A DNA stretch of 64,000 nucleotides from Agriotes lineatus (GCA_940337035.1 CALNHX010005224.1:47191-111190), one strand, 5' to 3'; counted from the stretch's first letter, positions 1-11,875 are shown. The notes: generated by a model not told the origin, from the letters alone. A program made the numbers and translations.

Positions 1-41
1 TTGGATTGACGCCACGTTAGATGTCCTAATCGGCATCATAA

Positions 42-287
42 TTAATAATTTGGCCCGCAACTCCTTTCTGGAATGCCATTTTGGGCTTGCCGTTTGTAAC
101 ACGGAGCGTCTGTCCCCTTATCAACTTTGGCCACGAGGTCGCTGCTGCTGATGGCTGGATCTCTAAAATAAACCTGGACTAATTCAGTGCCTACCGGCAA
201 CGTTTTTATCACCACCCAGGTTAGTGTTTCAACGTTTGTTGACAACCACGTCCGCCTATGAATTGTTGGCTGAATCGATTGTAACAA
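42..287 (-). other. unrecognised open frame, possible coding fragment
   Basis: An 81-codon open frame runs from an ATG to a stop in a stretch that is clearly less AT-rich than the DNA to its right. The predicted peptide has a mixed, protein-like composition with an Arg/Asp/Pro-containing centre and a Cys-Gly-Pro-Asn tail, and no low-complexity runs. I do not recognise a family. It could be the last exon of a gene, a transposon fragment or chance. No splice sites or partner exons are evident, and the window starts just upstream of its end. Confidence 0.22.
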
Positions 288-292
288 CGCTT

Positions 293-470
293 CAGATTTA
301 CAATTTACAAATTTAAACTACGCTTTACAAATTTAAAACATAATATATTAATTGTTCATAAATCTCTGCTTAAAAAGTCAGATTTACAATTTACAAATTT
401 AAACTGCGCTTTACAAATTTAAAACGTAATGTATTAATTGTTCCTAAATTTACAATTCACAAATTTAAAG
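293..470 (+). repeat. tandem repeat, 86-bp unit, about two copies plus a partial third
   Basis: The block beginning CAGATTTACAATTTACAAAT at 293 recurs at 379 with only a few substitutions. The start of a third copy (TTTACAATTCACAAATTTAA) lies near 447-470. Inside each unit a shorter TTTACAAATTTAAA motif also repeats. This is a direct observation, and no function is implied. Confidence 0.85.
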
Positions 471-3009
471 TTTTGCTTAATGAATACGTATTAAGAATTT
501 TGTAAGAAGTGCCCTCACGCCATTTTACTATCATCACCGAGATAACGGTTAAAACATATGACAGTGGTAAGCTTACTCCTTCATTGAATTGCAATCATAT
601 TTAATCCAAGAGCCCAAAAGAGATTCACATATTTTTTGTGCGTGCTGCATTTTCAGCATTAGTTATATACTGTATTTAAACTTTGTGATAAACAATTTAT
701 AAACCTAATTACGATGTTGCAAGCAACTATTATTTATTAACCAAATAAATCTTATTGTTGCTGTAATTTTATTTATATCTCGAAATCTGTGATTTCTGGC
801 GCCCTGTGTTTTTCTTATTATTGAAAGAGCTTGCAGTAGTACAGCTGATGATAGAAATCTGCGACCCATGTCCACCGAATTTGAAGCTAGCTAGGTCATT
901 GCGGTGAGTAAGAACATTTCAGAGCTACCGTGGTGTACAAATGATAAGGGGGTTGATCTGTGATTAAACTACCATAGATTATTATTAGTAATCGATCGCA
1001 GGTTGGCTTCTTTATTGTTTCAATTTATCTAGTGTTGTGTTCCAATTTTATTATTTCCATATTACAAATTTTATTACAGGTTTCTTTTCGTATTAGTCTC
1101 TTTAAACCCCGCTTGGGGATTGTTCAATCATCTACCTGACAAATTCAGATTTATCCCAAATTTTATTGGTTATACACGTAGAAGTAAATGCATACCTTAA
1201 GAATAATAATGGCCGCAAGGTAAATTCGTGCAATACTTCTTCATTAGCCTTGGACGATCAAATACAGCAGTTACCAATTGATGTGTTCACAATTTTAGAA
1301 TAACATGGCAAAGCTAAGAATACTTGATTGAAAATTGTATACATTTATTGATTTTAAGAAAATGCAACTCCTTCTACAGCTGAGTAATTACTTACCTAGC
1401 TGTTAAATATAACACTGTATTAATTACTATGCTCATATTCTTTATTTGTAAGTACAATGTAGAGTGGCTAAATATCCGCTTTCTACTTATCAAATACTCC
1501 CACATTCCAGGCGAGTTAGTGGCCAGACATTTTACATGTGTGGCTTTAACGCAAATTCCAAGTTCACAAGATTTAAACGAACATTTAGTCGCAATGACAC
1601 GCAACGAAACTTCCCTGAAAAGCAAACGCGCTGTTAATAATATATGAGGCGAAACGGGCAGAAAGTCTTTCTTTACTTTGCTTGTTGGCTTGTTCCCTCA
1701 TCGTCTTAAATATTAAACAAGCAAATGGCTCGTGAGTACTATAAAGCTCTTGAAAACAGCGTTGAAAACACATTGTGAAAACAGTTATCGCAGGAAACTT
1801 ACCATCTCGAAACCTCATACGCCGGCATACCTTTCAATAAATATCTAACAAAAAGATTTTTATTGGCGTCGCGATATTGCGCGTGGACATACAGGGTGCT
1901 TTTGGAAAGTACTAAGCTACTCGGACTGCAGTTTTAGCAGCCCATAAACAAAGCTTTTTTCTACTAGCTCTTTTAAAATCCATATGTACAAGAAATAGCA
2001 CTCCATAATTACAGAGTTGCAAGATGTGGAAATACCTGCTGTTGCAATTTACTCCTTAAGTAATTTCACATGCCGTGTTCGTGACTACAAAGACACCCAA
2101 GCTTCCAACTCATAATTAATGTGTTCGTGCCAACTAAATCGTTACATAATAAAACTACTCGACTTGCTGCCTGTTTTAGTGAACTTATAATACTAACCAA
2201 GATAAAGAGCTGGCCTTAATTTGTTGTCAAGCATGAATAAATGGATTAACAGGTAGTCGTCCCATTAATTTTCTAAATGTTGGTAATTCAGGATTAAATA
2301 TTGCTGCTGCTAAGTGTACCTTCATTGCCCCTAACGTTATTCAGTTTGTAGTATGCAGCAGATCAGAACTACTGCACAATCTATGTGATTTTAATTTCTT
2401 ATATTAACATGGAATAATGCTATAATGCATTGCTCTTCTGCTTTGTAGATTTTGACAAATCTTACTAAAAACCTAGGTATTTTTGTTTGATATTTCTCAG
2501 AACTCGAGTTATCTACAGCAATGATTTCCTTTATCACGATCTCTAGCGTATGTGAACTTTCCCCTTGAAGTTCAAGCTTAAAAATTTCTAATTGAAATAA
2601 TCTCTTAATAGGAAACACATTTTGATAGCAGAAGTTAGAAGATAGAAGTATGTTTGTAGCTTCAAAAACGCAAAAACAAAATAGAGTACATTCAGAGAAA
2701 TCAAACATGCGGCCCACGGGCCACGTGAGGCCCTTTGCAAACACACCTGCCGCCGGCCGGCACAAAGAACACTGTAGCTATTAATTAAAGTAATTTATGT
2801 AACTTTGCAATAATTTTTATTAAATGAATTGAATAAGTTGTCGTGTGCGGCCTTCATGACAACAAAAGTGTACCCATATGCCCCTCGGGGACTCTCATTT
2901 TCACAAGCCTGGCCAGTACATAGCCTACATATGAGAATTAATATACGGTATATAACAAATCACAATCGAAAAAGGGGCTGAGTTAGCAAGTGGGAATTGA
3001 TCATAGACT
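471..3009. other. AT-rich DNA with no identifiable gene
   Basis: Short open frames on both strands overlap one another (for example 1392-1818) and show no recognisable domain. A GC-rich clump of GGCC and GCCGG words at 2700-2765 (with CACGTG inside) is reminiscent of the ends of some hAT-like repeats, but I could not define a terminal inverted repeat or a target duplication. Nothing else is supported. Confidence 0.5.
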
Positions 3010-4030
3010 AGTATGGGCAATACAAAAATTGCCGAAACAAAAGGTAGAGGAAGAAACGCAATTAATTAGCAATGAACTAATAGGGAATCCCACAAATTAA
3101 AAATAAAATAAAATTAACGCTTGAAGAAAAATGCAAACCGTTTAACGAAATACTATATGGAAAAGTGGTCGCAAACTGTAGAACAAGATGGGTCGGCAAA
3201 CAAAAGAGAACACCACAATGTTGGAAGGAACGAGTTAAAAGAAGAGATAAAGGAAAATAAGAAAGCTTGACAAGAGTATATGCAGACTAGAGCACAAGAA
3301 GGTGAGGAAGCATATATAAGTATTGGGAATCAACAAAATAGAAAACCTGGGAGACATTTCGCAAAGAGTTAAACTTAACGTGAAACATAAAGAGGGCATT
3401 TTGAACAAGAACAATAAGGATTGAAATAAATTTAAAAAAATAAATTGGAGAAGTAAGGGATAAAACTGATGAGATAGAAATAAAAACAGGATACTGGATG
3501 TATGAAGAGCGTACTATTCAAACAAGCTGCAATGAAAAATCACGAATAAATGAAGGACAACAAGGAGGAGGAACAGAATAAATAGAAATCATTAAAGAAG
3601 AAGAACTGGAGGAAACTTTAAACAAAGTACCGGAATGAAAAACATGGGGCCAGGAAGCGTCAAACCAAAAATGATAAAATGGATGAGAATGAAATGAAAG
3701 GGATGAGAATTTGCAATTTTCACTGGAGGTATCGAAAAATACTTCGCGATTGAGAAAATAACTTAGTAATATCGTTTATAAAAAATTACAGATAATGAAC
3801 TGCGACAATTTAATTACAGAGTAGTATCTCTATTCAGTAGGTTTCAACGTATGCACCAGGAGATTTGAAGAAAAAATTACGAGAAATTTAATTCAAGAGA
3901 AAATGAGAAAATATGAAGAACTATTATTAATATCCATAGATCACCGTTTGATACAGCATGCAGATGAGGTCATTGGAAGTATTTAGACAAAACTGCCTGC
4001 GTAAGTAATAAATACTATGTACGGTTATGC
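3010..4030 (+). mobile_element. decayed LINE, ORF2 linker and start of reverse transcriptase
   Basis: Read in shifting frames, this stretch follows the layout of a non-LTR retrotransposon ORF2 between the endonuclease and the RT core. There is a KRTPQCWKE-like block near 3200, basic and Glu-rich linker sequence, and a block near 3630-3690 reading WGPGSVKPKMIKW, which matches the usual 'GPD-I-PEMIK' RT motif. An NYR-V-SL block follows near 3810, and near 3930-3975 a degraded motif A reads SPFDTACR-stop-GHWKYLD. Stops and frameshifts are frequent, so this is a pseudogene. Gene order and motif style suggest an arthropod LINE of the RTE-like or a related group, but the clade is uncertain. The matching RT continuation resumes at about 5240. 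Confidence 0.62.
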
Positions 4031-5239
4031 AGTAACTGAGAGTTTAATAAATACTTGACCCGGCTATTATTTTTCTTCTATCTTTATTATTATGAAATGC
4101 CTCTATCTACCGAGTTAGGTCGCTAAATCCGAATTAAACTGCTAATAATTTGCTACTAACAATTACTAAAAAGTGTGATTACACATTTATTTGTACGCAC
4201 TCTGTATGTCCTGTATTTAACTAATGGGATACTACAAGCGTGGTATTTCTAAGTGATGCGATAAGATTAATTTCAACATGGTTCCCTGCTCTTGACAGTA
4301 CATAAAAGCAGCTCCGACATTTTATTTAAGTCGTTGATGTTCATGCAGTAATCCCTGTTGCTATGCAATAATAATTCAAGTTCACCGCGTCACAAAACAA
4401 AACACCTCTACCTACGTCACTACCGGAAGTGACTCTAAGCGACGCCAATCGAACACAATCACAAAATATACTTTTTAGATGCAAAATCTGACCTTTAGAT
4501 GGCTACTCTGATGAATACAGGGCTACGCACCCCGATCTGGACGTTCCACGATGCTCCGGACAGGATGTCGTTGCTCGCCTGCTGTCAGCAAGGCACAAAT
4601 CTGCACTCGAACCCACCTGGATGTCGGCTGCAGCCTCGATGACATTATGGATCGCTTTCACTGAATCTGAGGGCCTTATTGTAGGGCTCTGCTGCACCAC
4701 GAGTATACTCCTCGCTTATACACTTATACATGCACTTATAAACTGGCTGGATCTCCGTAGAATCACATCCAAAATACCATGGCCTACAGTGGATCCAATT
4801 AATGTCTCGTATTTACCTGTCGGAAGCCCAATTTTAAAGATAAACTTCCACAAATCGCACAAGACACACTCTCAATAAAACACACCTTCCAGTCAACTTG
4901 CATATTTAACAGCACATAAAAATCACTTATATTGGGAGAACTTGGCAAAAGCACAACCAACCTCTTGAAGAAACTGCCCCAAATTTTCTTGTTTACAGTT
5001 TTTGTTTCAGTTGCATGAAATGCCAAGACTATTCTGATGTTAATTTGGTATTAAACAAAGACAAAGCTATTCTAAAATCATCATTTTATCAATTATTTTC
5101 AAGGCCCACGCTATTTTACAACAAATCTGAACTTATTATTACTTTTACTGGGAATTTCTATGCTAAATATCTGTTTTGTTGATTATGTTATAAATTACTA
5201 ATCATTATTATTTGAAATATAAAGCTACTATACAATGCG
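4031..5239. other. 1.2-kb unrelated sequence separating two halves of a LINE
   Basis: The upstream LINE breaks off after RT motif A, and the downstream part resumes before motif B at about 5240. The sequence between has no RT character. It contains a GC-richer block (4430-4800) with open frames on both strands (minus 4503-4700, plus 4621-4878), neither of which I recognise. No terminal inverted repeats, poly-A tail or clean target duplication were found, so whether it is an insertion or the trace of a rearrangement is open. Confidence 0.4.
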
Positions 5240-6120
5240 GTAATAGCAGTGCATAACAGTAAAAGAAGGAACACAAGCAGGAAAATGATATAAAGGTTTC
5301 AGAAGGGAGAGAGGAATAAGAGAAGCAGACACTTTAAGCCGTCTATTATTTATAGCGGTATTTGATAGAATTATAAAAAATCGTAAAAGAAAGAAGGCGG
5401 TAATTAAATAAAATGTATTTAATGTATCCCAATGCTACAATGATAGCAGCTAATACAGATAAAAACTGCATAAATTAGTAGACTTGCATACCAAAAATTA
5501 AAAATAAACATGAAGGTAAACATCAATACAAGTAAAACAGTGGTAATAGATGAAAAACTAGAGAATCGACAAAGTAGAGCAATAAAATTCAAAAGCAATA
5601 AATAAGAGAGAATACGAATATATGAATATTTGGGAAGCAGTCTTACCCAGGCTGGAAAATTGAGGCCGAGTACCGAATAGAGCGGGGAAGGAAACCAAGA
5701 TATATGCTTTAAATAAACCAGTAAACAGATAATAGAATATAAAAAAGTTAAATCAATTCTATATAACACCGTTACATTTCCAATTCAAAAAAAACAACAG
5801 AGCAAGGTGGCACATATAGAAACTAAACATTTAAAGAAAACATCCGTAAAGCGATATGGGTTACAATATGGAACAGGAGGTGAAGAAAGACGGTACAAGG
5901 GGAAACAGTAGGAAAGAAGATAGAAAAGGTGTACCTAAACCGATATAGATATGCACTGATAGATCTGTAGCGAACATGTAATAAAGTACTGGAAGCAGGT
6001 AGAAAACCAGATATCAAAAAAACTAGATAGAAATAGAAACTATGGAGGAACTGAGTTCAAGAAGAAACGAAGATGTAAACTCGAAGCCTGAAATGGCAAA
6101 AGGATATGAGAGTCTATCAA
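5240..6120 (+). mobile_element. decayed LINE, reverse transcriptase core to C-terminus
   Basis: This continues the element at 3010-4030. Near 5295-5370 the frame reads GFRRERGIREADTLSRLLF, the counterpart of RT motif B (GVRQG-LSPLLF). Around 5420-5460 a damaged YADD region is seen. Near 5490-5545 LKINMKVNINTSKTVVI corresponds to the conserved LKIN-NKTK-V block, and near 5615-5655 YEYLGSSLTQAGKLR matches the YLGS motif. Farther on, basic residues resemble the C-terminal tail. Many stops and frameshifts show it is inactive. The minus-strand open frames 5419-5769 and 5823-6017 are shadows of this A-rich coding strand. Confidence 0.68.
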
Positions 6121-6939
6121 ATTCACGTCTATAAACTTCTTCGTCTTCCTGTAATTTTCGCTTTCCAAGAAGATTGTAGTTCATTCTTAAAATTCTAAAC
6201 ATGTAGGGATTGCACTTTTACAAATTAAACTTAAACATAGTTTAACGACGCTACCCTGACAATCGACGTTTGGCTTCCAGTCCACATGGACTTGCTAAAG
6301 GGACAAAGGCCCGATGATGTGCAAGTTCACGTGCAGGTAACCAGGGCGCATCCTTAACTTTTTTCAGGAAAAGATCTAATTAGAATTGTACTTTAACGAA
6401 TATAAGAAGATGATTCCCGGCAAATCGAAGTTATTTGGGTCTAGCTCCAACCGTAGGAGCAACCAGCAGTGGGACCCAGCGACCTACATCCTGAGCTAGC
6501 TTTACATTCGAGTTCTTCCAGCCCGAGAACGGAGCCAATTTCGCTTTACCCTGCAAAGCGATTTTTAGCAAAGCAGTTCCGTAGTTCAAGGCTCCGCCAG
6601 AAGAAACGAACCAGAAGTCTGAAACCTTTCTGGAAAACCATAACTGTTCTCTAAACCTGAACCACCCCGTTGAGTACATTTCTGTGTCGAAATTCATCAT
6701 TCTGAGTCTCCAGAACGCCTTAAAGCAGAGCAGACGCCTGGTAGAAAACGGCAACCAAATAGCACGCGCCGAAGTAATACCCCAGTCGCGTCGTTTTGAG
6801 GTAATTAAACGTAATTGAATAAAGACAGTATTTAAATGGAGCAGGTTTTCCTTACGGCCACCAAGAAATTCTTATGATGTGCTGTTGTGAAATTACAGTA
6901 CATTGCACGAGCCCGAGTAACTGCATTAGAATCTGGGTT
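6121..6939. other. no identifiable gene
   Basis: A less AT-rich island at 6430-6780 has open frames on both strands (minus 6431-6754, 107 codons; plus 6469-6654). The minus-strand peptide is not low-complexity, but I recognise no family, and there is no supporting splice or start context. The rest is plain AT-rich sequence. Confidence 0.4.
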
Positions 6940-8515
6940 GCACGTTGCAATGCGCACGTACGTTTAAAATAAGTCGAAAATACGTTTACATAGTTAAAAG
7001 GCGTTATTTCATTAAAAATTAGACGTTAAATTTTAGTCCAATAGTTAAGGTCATTTTCTCAACTTGAATTAGACGCTGATTTCTAGTAATTCCATTTAAA
7101 CGTGCTGCTATGCCGTTTCTTGAGCGCCTTTATATGACGGCGATATGTGGTTGATATTAAGAACTTTTTACACCAACAGTTAATGTGGATTGTAGATTTG
7201 GCGTTCATAAAAACACAAAAGCTTTAAATTTTCCATATGACGTTAAATAGTCGACTATAACGTTGTTGCGACAACCAACGTGATAATAACGCTTTTGCAT
7301 TATGTTTGATGTCGATGACTTTAAGTGTGTTTTAGACCAGCGGATACTGAGAAACGTTGACATGACGTTCTCAAAAACTAGGAAGTCTTCAACGTATGTG
7401 CTCAGCGTTCCTATGAGGCGTAAGGTCATTACTCACACGATAGTACCGACCAATTCAAACGCGTTATGCTACCACAGTACAGTGGAATGTTGCACTATCC
7501 TTACAAGCAATTTGCTTCCTTTGTCTGGTGATTTGAATTCACTCTTTATTTCCCCATTTATGTGGCTAATAAAATCGGAAAACTGTGAGCCAGAACGTTG
7601 CGTGTTTGTTGTTCCAGGTTCACACGGGCTGGCAGAATTGTGTTAGAAGCATGCAAGGTAGGAAGTACGTTCCACGTTTCACTAAGCTTATTGTTTTCCA
7701 TTTAAGATACGTCCTGTAGACTTTGGGTGAAACTACATAGTGTTGAAGCAGCTACCTGATTTGTATTGAAATATCGTTTAGACAATGAAGTCGCCATTTT
7801 ATTCAGTTGGTCTGGACACAATAAATATTATTCAAAAGAAAAGTATCGTTCTTCTGCAGTTAATATTTAACCTGAATAAAATATCAATTTTTAATCCATT
7901 AAAACGTCGTTTCAACGTAAAAAGAAGGTGACGTTGTGGATGAAACGTAACGTGAGTATAACGTTAAACCCTAACTAAACTATAACGTTAATAGAGAATT
8001 TTTGGATAACGTTCCGCTGAAATAACGGCACGTTAAAGCCTATGTTTCTTAGCAACGACAGCGCTACGGCTACAGTAAATCCAAACCGAATGTTTGGATT
8101 TTAACGTAATGCTGTTTTAACGTAATGTGCAAAAACTTCATAATAAAACTTCGTTTTAACGTATAAAAGAACAACGTTAAAACGTTACCATATCGATAAA
8201 AATTATGCAATAACATGACGTTAAAAAGACGTCGCCTTGGCAACCACATCTAAAATACACGTTAAATGGTCAGCAACAATGTTGAAAAGTTACGGTTTTG
8301 CATCACGATTATAATGTCCACACATAGTGGTCTTGTTTGGTCATGACTTCAACGTCAAAAGGCCGGAAGGGGCCGTAATTTAATTATATATCACAGCCAC
8401 GAAATAACATGAATAACAAAATACGATGCTTGTGTAAGAAAGAAATTACCACATAAAAAATATATTAGTACGCATGTTTAGTTAACATATTTTATGGTAA
8501 GATTAAGATGAACGT
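6940..8515. repeat. ACGT-rich tract (dispersed AACGTTA-like words)
   Basis: I count about 35 copies of the palindromic tetramer ACGT here, often as AACGTTAA, AACGTAA or GACGTTAA. Roughly five would be expected from base composition. The density is highest at 7890-8240. The words are irregularly spaced, so this is not a simple tandem array. The tract ends shortly before the mariner-like fragment at 8706. Possible explanations include a decayed satellite, an unknown transposon interior or a cluster of binding sites. Confidence 0.6.
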
Positions 8516-8705
8516 TAAGCCTACTGGAATATTTGCTTCTATGTTTATCTTACTCAAGCAATGCAATGTATTTTCTTGTTCATTTTTCTCATTGCTGTTA
8601 TATATAATTTTGGACCCATCGGTATAACTCCTGGTCCAAAGTTATATTTCAAAATTAGTTCTACGTGTCTGTGTACACTCGGATCACTTAAACAACACAT
8701 TTGCC

Positions 8706-8951
8706 AACACATGGTTTGGAAAAGGATCAGATGTACCGTGGTCCGTAAGAAGCCCACATCTTACACCTTTACATTTTTTTGCGGTGTTATCAAGAGATGA
8801 ATTAGAAGATTCCAATCTAGATAAGGAAGCTTTAAAGAGTGGAATTACTGATTCTTGTAGGTCAATTACACCAGAAGTGTTAGAAAACGTGAGGACGACA
8901 TCATTTCGAAAGAGAATGCTGATTTGCATTAGAAACAATGAACAACTTTAA
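8706..8951 (+). pseudogene. mariner-like (Tc1/mariner superfamily) transposase, C-terminal fragment
   Basis: The frame starting at 8706 stays open for about 81 codons to a TAA at 8949-8951. It begins WFGKGSDVPWSVRSPHLTPL and continues HFFAVL. This matches the W-G-G-PI-WPPRSPDLTPLDFFLWG signature around the last catalytic acid of insect mariner-like transposases. The rest follows the usual C-terminal helix pattern (ITPEVLENVR, FRKRMLICIRNN). The conserved Asp of the PDL motif is His here, so the third catalytic position is lost. The N-terminal HTH and the first two catalytic residues are absent. The stop codon lies exactly against the LTR that begins at 8952, which suggests the LTR element landed at or just past the end of this gene. 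Confidence 0.72.
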
Positions 8952-10082
8952 TTCAACTTGACTTCTACACCTTTTCAAACCAGGTATTGACAATTATGCT
9001 TTACATTGACACACATATCAATCAATTCACCTACGTAAGTACTGTATTAAGTTTATTTTTACGCTTTCTTTTACTGATTGTTATTCAAAAAGCTTTTATA
9101 AATTCTTTACACAAACCTTAAAACTTCTCTAGCTTTCACTGTAAAAATCCAACCAACAACAGTTTCCGATGTCGACTGTCTGCAACGACTACCGCTTATT
9201 CCTCAAACAGTAACAACTATGATGGTCCGTCAACCCTCGAACTGCATCTATCCTGTCAATAACTCCTACTATTCCCAGAATCCAGTCCTGCTCCCTTACA
9301 AACGTCACCGTCACACCAATCGACTCCCGGTAAGTTTCAGTATTATGTCGATCCAAATCTAACCTTGTTTATTCTGCAGATAGTCCGATGCCAGCAATAC
9401 CCACAAAATTATCCAAATCAATCAGCTAATTGTAATAATCTCCAATAATATCTTGTATGTATCAATATATCCAAATCTCTTCAAATAATGTATCCTTCTG
9501 TATTATTTATTTCCAATTCACTGTATTTGTACAATCTCTTCACCGATTGTATGTCTGTATTAGTTCCAATTTACACTTTCGCCCATCACACCATGCAGAT
9601 TTGTTGCCAACCCCTTTTAATTTGCGTTTACCAAACAATGATCCAAATTAAGGCATTAATTTCCCATTTTTTTATTTTCCAAAATTCGTTACTTCAAAAA
9701 TACATGTACATTTTTATGAGTTGTTTCAGTAACTAATTAAACAAAAATGTTCATTTCTGTTAGATACAATTCTTATTGCACACTTATTTATTTTAAATAT
9801 CCTATTATTATATGCTATTAATTCTTATAATCAAAAAAATACATTTGTCAATTGTAACCTTGGCTTGAACTTTATTAAAATTAAACTCGACCATCAAATT
9901 TGTATACTCAAATGTTATTTCATTATCTAAATACCTCACTCATTGTCTCAGTTAAATTTTATTATTCATTTCAAAATTAACACCCAATTCTATCCAAACA
10001 CTTCATGATTTGATTGCAGTAACCTTCCAAATTTATTAGTTTTATATTTTTATCTTTCAACCACCTTTAGTGTATCACAACA
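8952..10082 (-). repeat. 3' LTR of the gypsy-type element
   Basis: This is nearly identical along its length to 14066-15186. On the minus strand it starts TGTTGTGATACACTAAAGG and ends CAAGTTGA(C)A, so the TG...CA termini are recognisable although the last bases are mutated in this copy. Immediately upstream on the minus strand (plus 10083-10105) is TTTGGGGAATTA, a plausible polypurine-tract remnant. The short plus-strand open frames at 9457-9736 are conserved in the other LTR only because the DNA is duplicated, and they are not genes. Confidence 0.8.
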
Positions 10083-10254
10083 TAATTCCCCAAATAAAAA
10101 AAATATTTAAAATCAATTAGGTTTATTTTAATTTTTTTTAAATTTCAGTTTTTACAAACCACAACAGTCCATTACTATTCATTATCTCAAGTAACAAAGC
10201 TTTATAAAAATCAAAATTATTTGTATTTCCATAGCAACATTTTTACTTCTTAAA

Positions 10255-10465
10255 CAAACAACAATTCTTGCAATATTATTAATTCTGCATGCATCCAAAC
10301 ATAAACGAAGAGAACCGTCACGTTTTTAACTACCACTAAAGGATTAATAAAATTACCCTTTGAAGCTTCTATTACTCCATCTATTACCAGTTTATGTATA
10401 TTCTTCCTAACCTGTCCTCTTAATGCAAATCGAATAGGGTAAGATTTACTATTAAAACTTTTTTA
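10255..10465 (-). pseudogene. gypsy-type reverse transcriptase, N-terminal stump
   Basis: Read on the minus strand from about 10465 downwards, one frame gives SYPIRFALRGQVRKNIHKLV followed by a GVIEAS and a NPLVVVKN block. After a frameshift the sequence continues DGSLRLCLDACRINNIARIV. These are the classic start of a Ty3/gypsy RT (YPIP, V-I-PS-SP-VVVKKKDG, R-C-DYR-LN). The sequence then runs into the 3' LTR, so the palm domain with its catalytic Asp pair, RNase H and integrase have been deleted. The frame upstream is cut by the LINE insertion at about 10466. Confidence 0.78.
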
Positions 10466-11224
10466 ATAGAGAGAAAGAAATGCAGAGACTTTAATAATCT
10501 TCATGCATTGAAATTCTTTATTTTTCTTATGTAAGATCTAAGTTGGAGTACGGAGCTGTAATTTGGAATCCTCATTACATTAGTTACTCACTTATAATTG
10601 AGCGGTTCAGAAAAAGTTTTTAAAATTTCTTAGTTTTAAAGCTAACGGTATTTATCCACAGACAGACATAAACTATAATCAATTACTGAATAACCTTTGA
10701 GTTCAACAGTCTTGCCTGTAGAAGAGTATGTGCGTTATTAAGCTTCTTGCACAATCTTTGTAACAACAATATTGACTGCTCAGATTTGGTAACTCAGTTG
10801 AGAATAATAGTACCACGTTTTGAGTCGCGACAAGGTGTTACCTTTTATTGTCCAATTCCTAAAACTAATTTATTAATTAAATCTCCATTCTACTCCATGG
10901 CTAAACATTTTAATAAGATCAGTAACCACACTGACATATTTAATAGTTTTTTATCTGAACTAATGAGTTTATGTAAAATTTACTTTGACAATTGATTTTG
11001 ATTTTAATGTAGATGCGTTTATAAATACACTTTATTACTGTGTTTGTTTATTTGTTTATTTTTTTATTTTTCTTTTATTGAGGTAGATTAGTTTACGGTG
11101 TAATCATTGTTGGCGTATTAGAGTATTATATATATAGTCATTTATAATTTGTTTTCTATGCATATATATATGTATTTGTATTAGTTTGTCCTATTATTGG
11201 GATATCCTGTTGGGCAAATAAAGC

Positions 11225-11257
<33 letters not shown>

Positions 11258-11265
11258 TTTGATTC
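10466..11265 (+). mobile_element. 5'-truncated LINE 3' end, nested in the gypsy-type element
   Basis: The plus strand encodes the C-terminal part of a non-LTR reverse transcriptase. Near 10490-10580 shifting frames give FNNLHALKFF and then VRSKLEYGAVIWNPHY, the hallmark 'Y-VRS-LEY-S-IW-P' block. Near 10690-10995 (open to a stop at 10993-10995) the typical R-C-LL-FL-N and C-terminal helices follow. A 3' UTR with an AATAAA at about 11217 leads into a (TTA)n tail. The flanking sequence on both sides belongs to the minus-strand LTR element's pol gene, so this LINE inserted into that gene. Target duplications are obscured by T-rich sequence. Confidence 0.75.
11226..11263 (+). repeat. (TTA)n microsatellite tail of the nested LINE
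   Basis: About ten to twelve TTA units follow directly after AATAAAGCTTTA. The LINE at 21870-25953 ends in the same style (AATAAAGCTGC then TTA repeats), so this is the retrotransposition tail of a related lineage rather than an independent microsatellite. Confidence 0.88.
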
Positions 11266-11875
11266 ATCAACCTGCAACCTATGAACATATATCTGTGCCT
11301 GTCCAACTTCTTCATTAATTATCTCTTTATTTCTGTAAATTATTTCTAATATTTGTCCTTCAAATTGTTTATTGTTCTCACCTATTTTTATTCATTCAGC
11401 AATAACCCATTATTATCATAATTATTCTCTATATTATTTATTATATTATTATTAATCACTATAAATCCTGTATTTTTCACTATGTCTTCAATTTTATCTA
11501 ATTGGCAACACTTATCTTCTTGGCTTTCTCTACTGGTACAGATCCAAGATTTAATTAACCCCTTTAAATGAATACACCTTTGTGATCCCATCAAATTTAT
11601 ACCAATTGCTGAATAATGTCAATTCCTAACACCATGTCCACGCTAAGGCCTTTTACTATAAACAATCTAACAACACCTTCCCATTGATTAATACTTATCT
11701 TAACATTTACCATTCGGTTCGTGGTTGATATTTTTCTTTAGTTGCAGATAGTAAATCTTTTTTATTCACTTTAATTATATTCTTATGTAGGACATCCAAA
11801 TTATTTAAAATTATTTCTTCATTTATTAATGATGTTATCATATTTTATAGTAGAATACTGTCTTCTTTTTAGTAG
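11266..11875 (-). pseudogene. gypsy-type retropepsin remnant and protease-RT linker
   Basis: On the minus strand, about 11700 down to 11600 reads MVNVKISINQWEGVVRLFIV and then KGLSVDMVLGIDII. The latter is the retropepsin C-terminal motif (flV-gL-vd-ILGiDfl). Upstream, near 11860-11800, LL-stop-N-M-ITSLINEE aligns with the active-site region, where the catalytic Asp-Thr/Ser-Gly should be. Here it reads stop-Asn-Met, so the protease is dead. Downstream, 11400-11270 gives a Glu-rich linker (KQFEGQILEIIYRNKEIINE) that would lead into the RT stump on the far side of the nested LINE. Several frameshifts are present. Confidence 0.68.

Noticed and set aside
1886..1905. Single ACAGGGTGCTTTTGGA word, like a mariner terminus
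   Set aside because: No inverted partner or transposase sequence was found nearby. Similar lone words at 16607 and 26077 were also left unannotated.
2391..2765. 124-codon minus-strand frame
   Set aside because: It crosses the GGCC-rich clump and plain AT-rich sequence with no recognisable domain.
2700..2770. GGCC-rich clump resembling hAT element ends
   Set aside because: No defined terminal inverted repeat, 8-bp duplication or transposase sequence supports it.
5419..6017. Hydrophobic minus-strand frames that look like membrane proteins
   Set aside because: They are antisense to an A-rich LINE coding strand, which always gives Phe/Leu/Ile-rich shadows. The sense strand carries real RT motifs.
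9457..9736. Small frames conserved between 9.5 kb and 14.6 kb
   Set aside because: Conservation is due to both lying in the LTRs of one element, and there is no sign of coding constraint.
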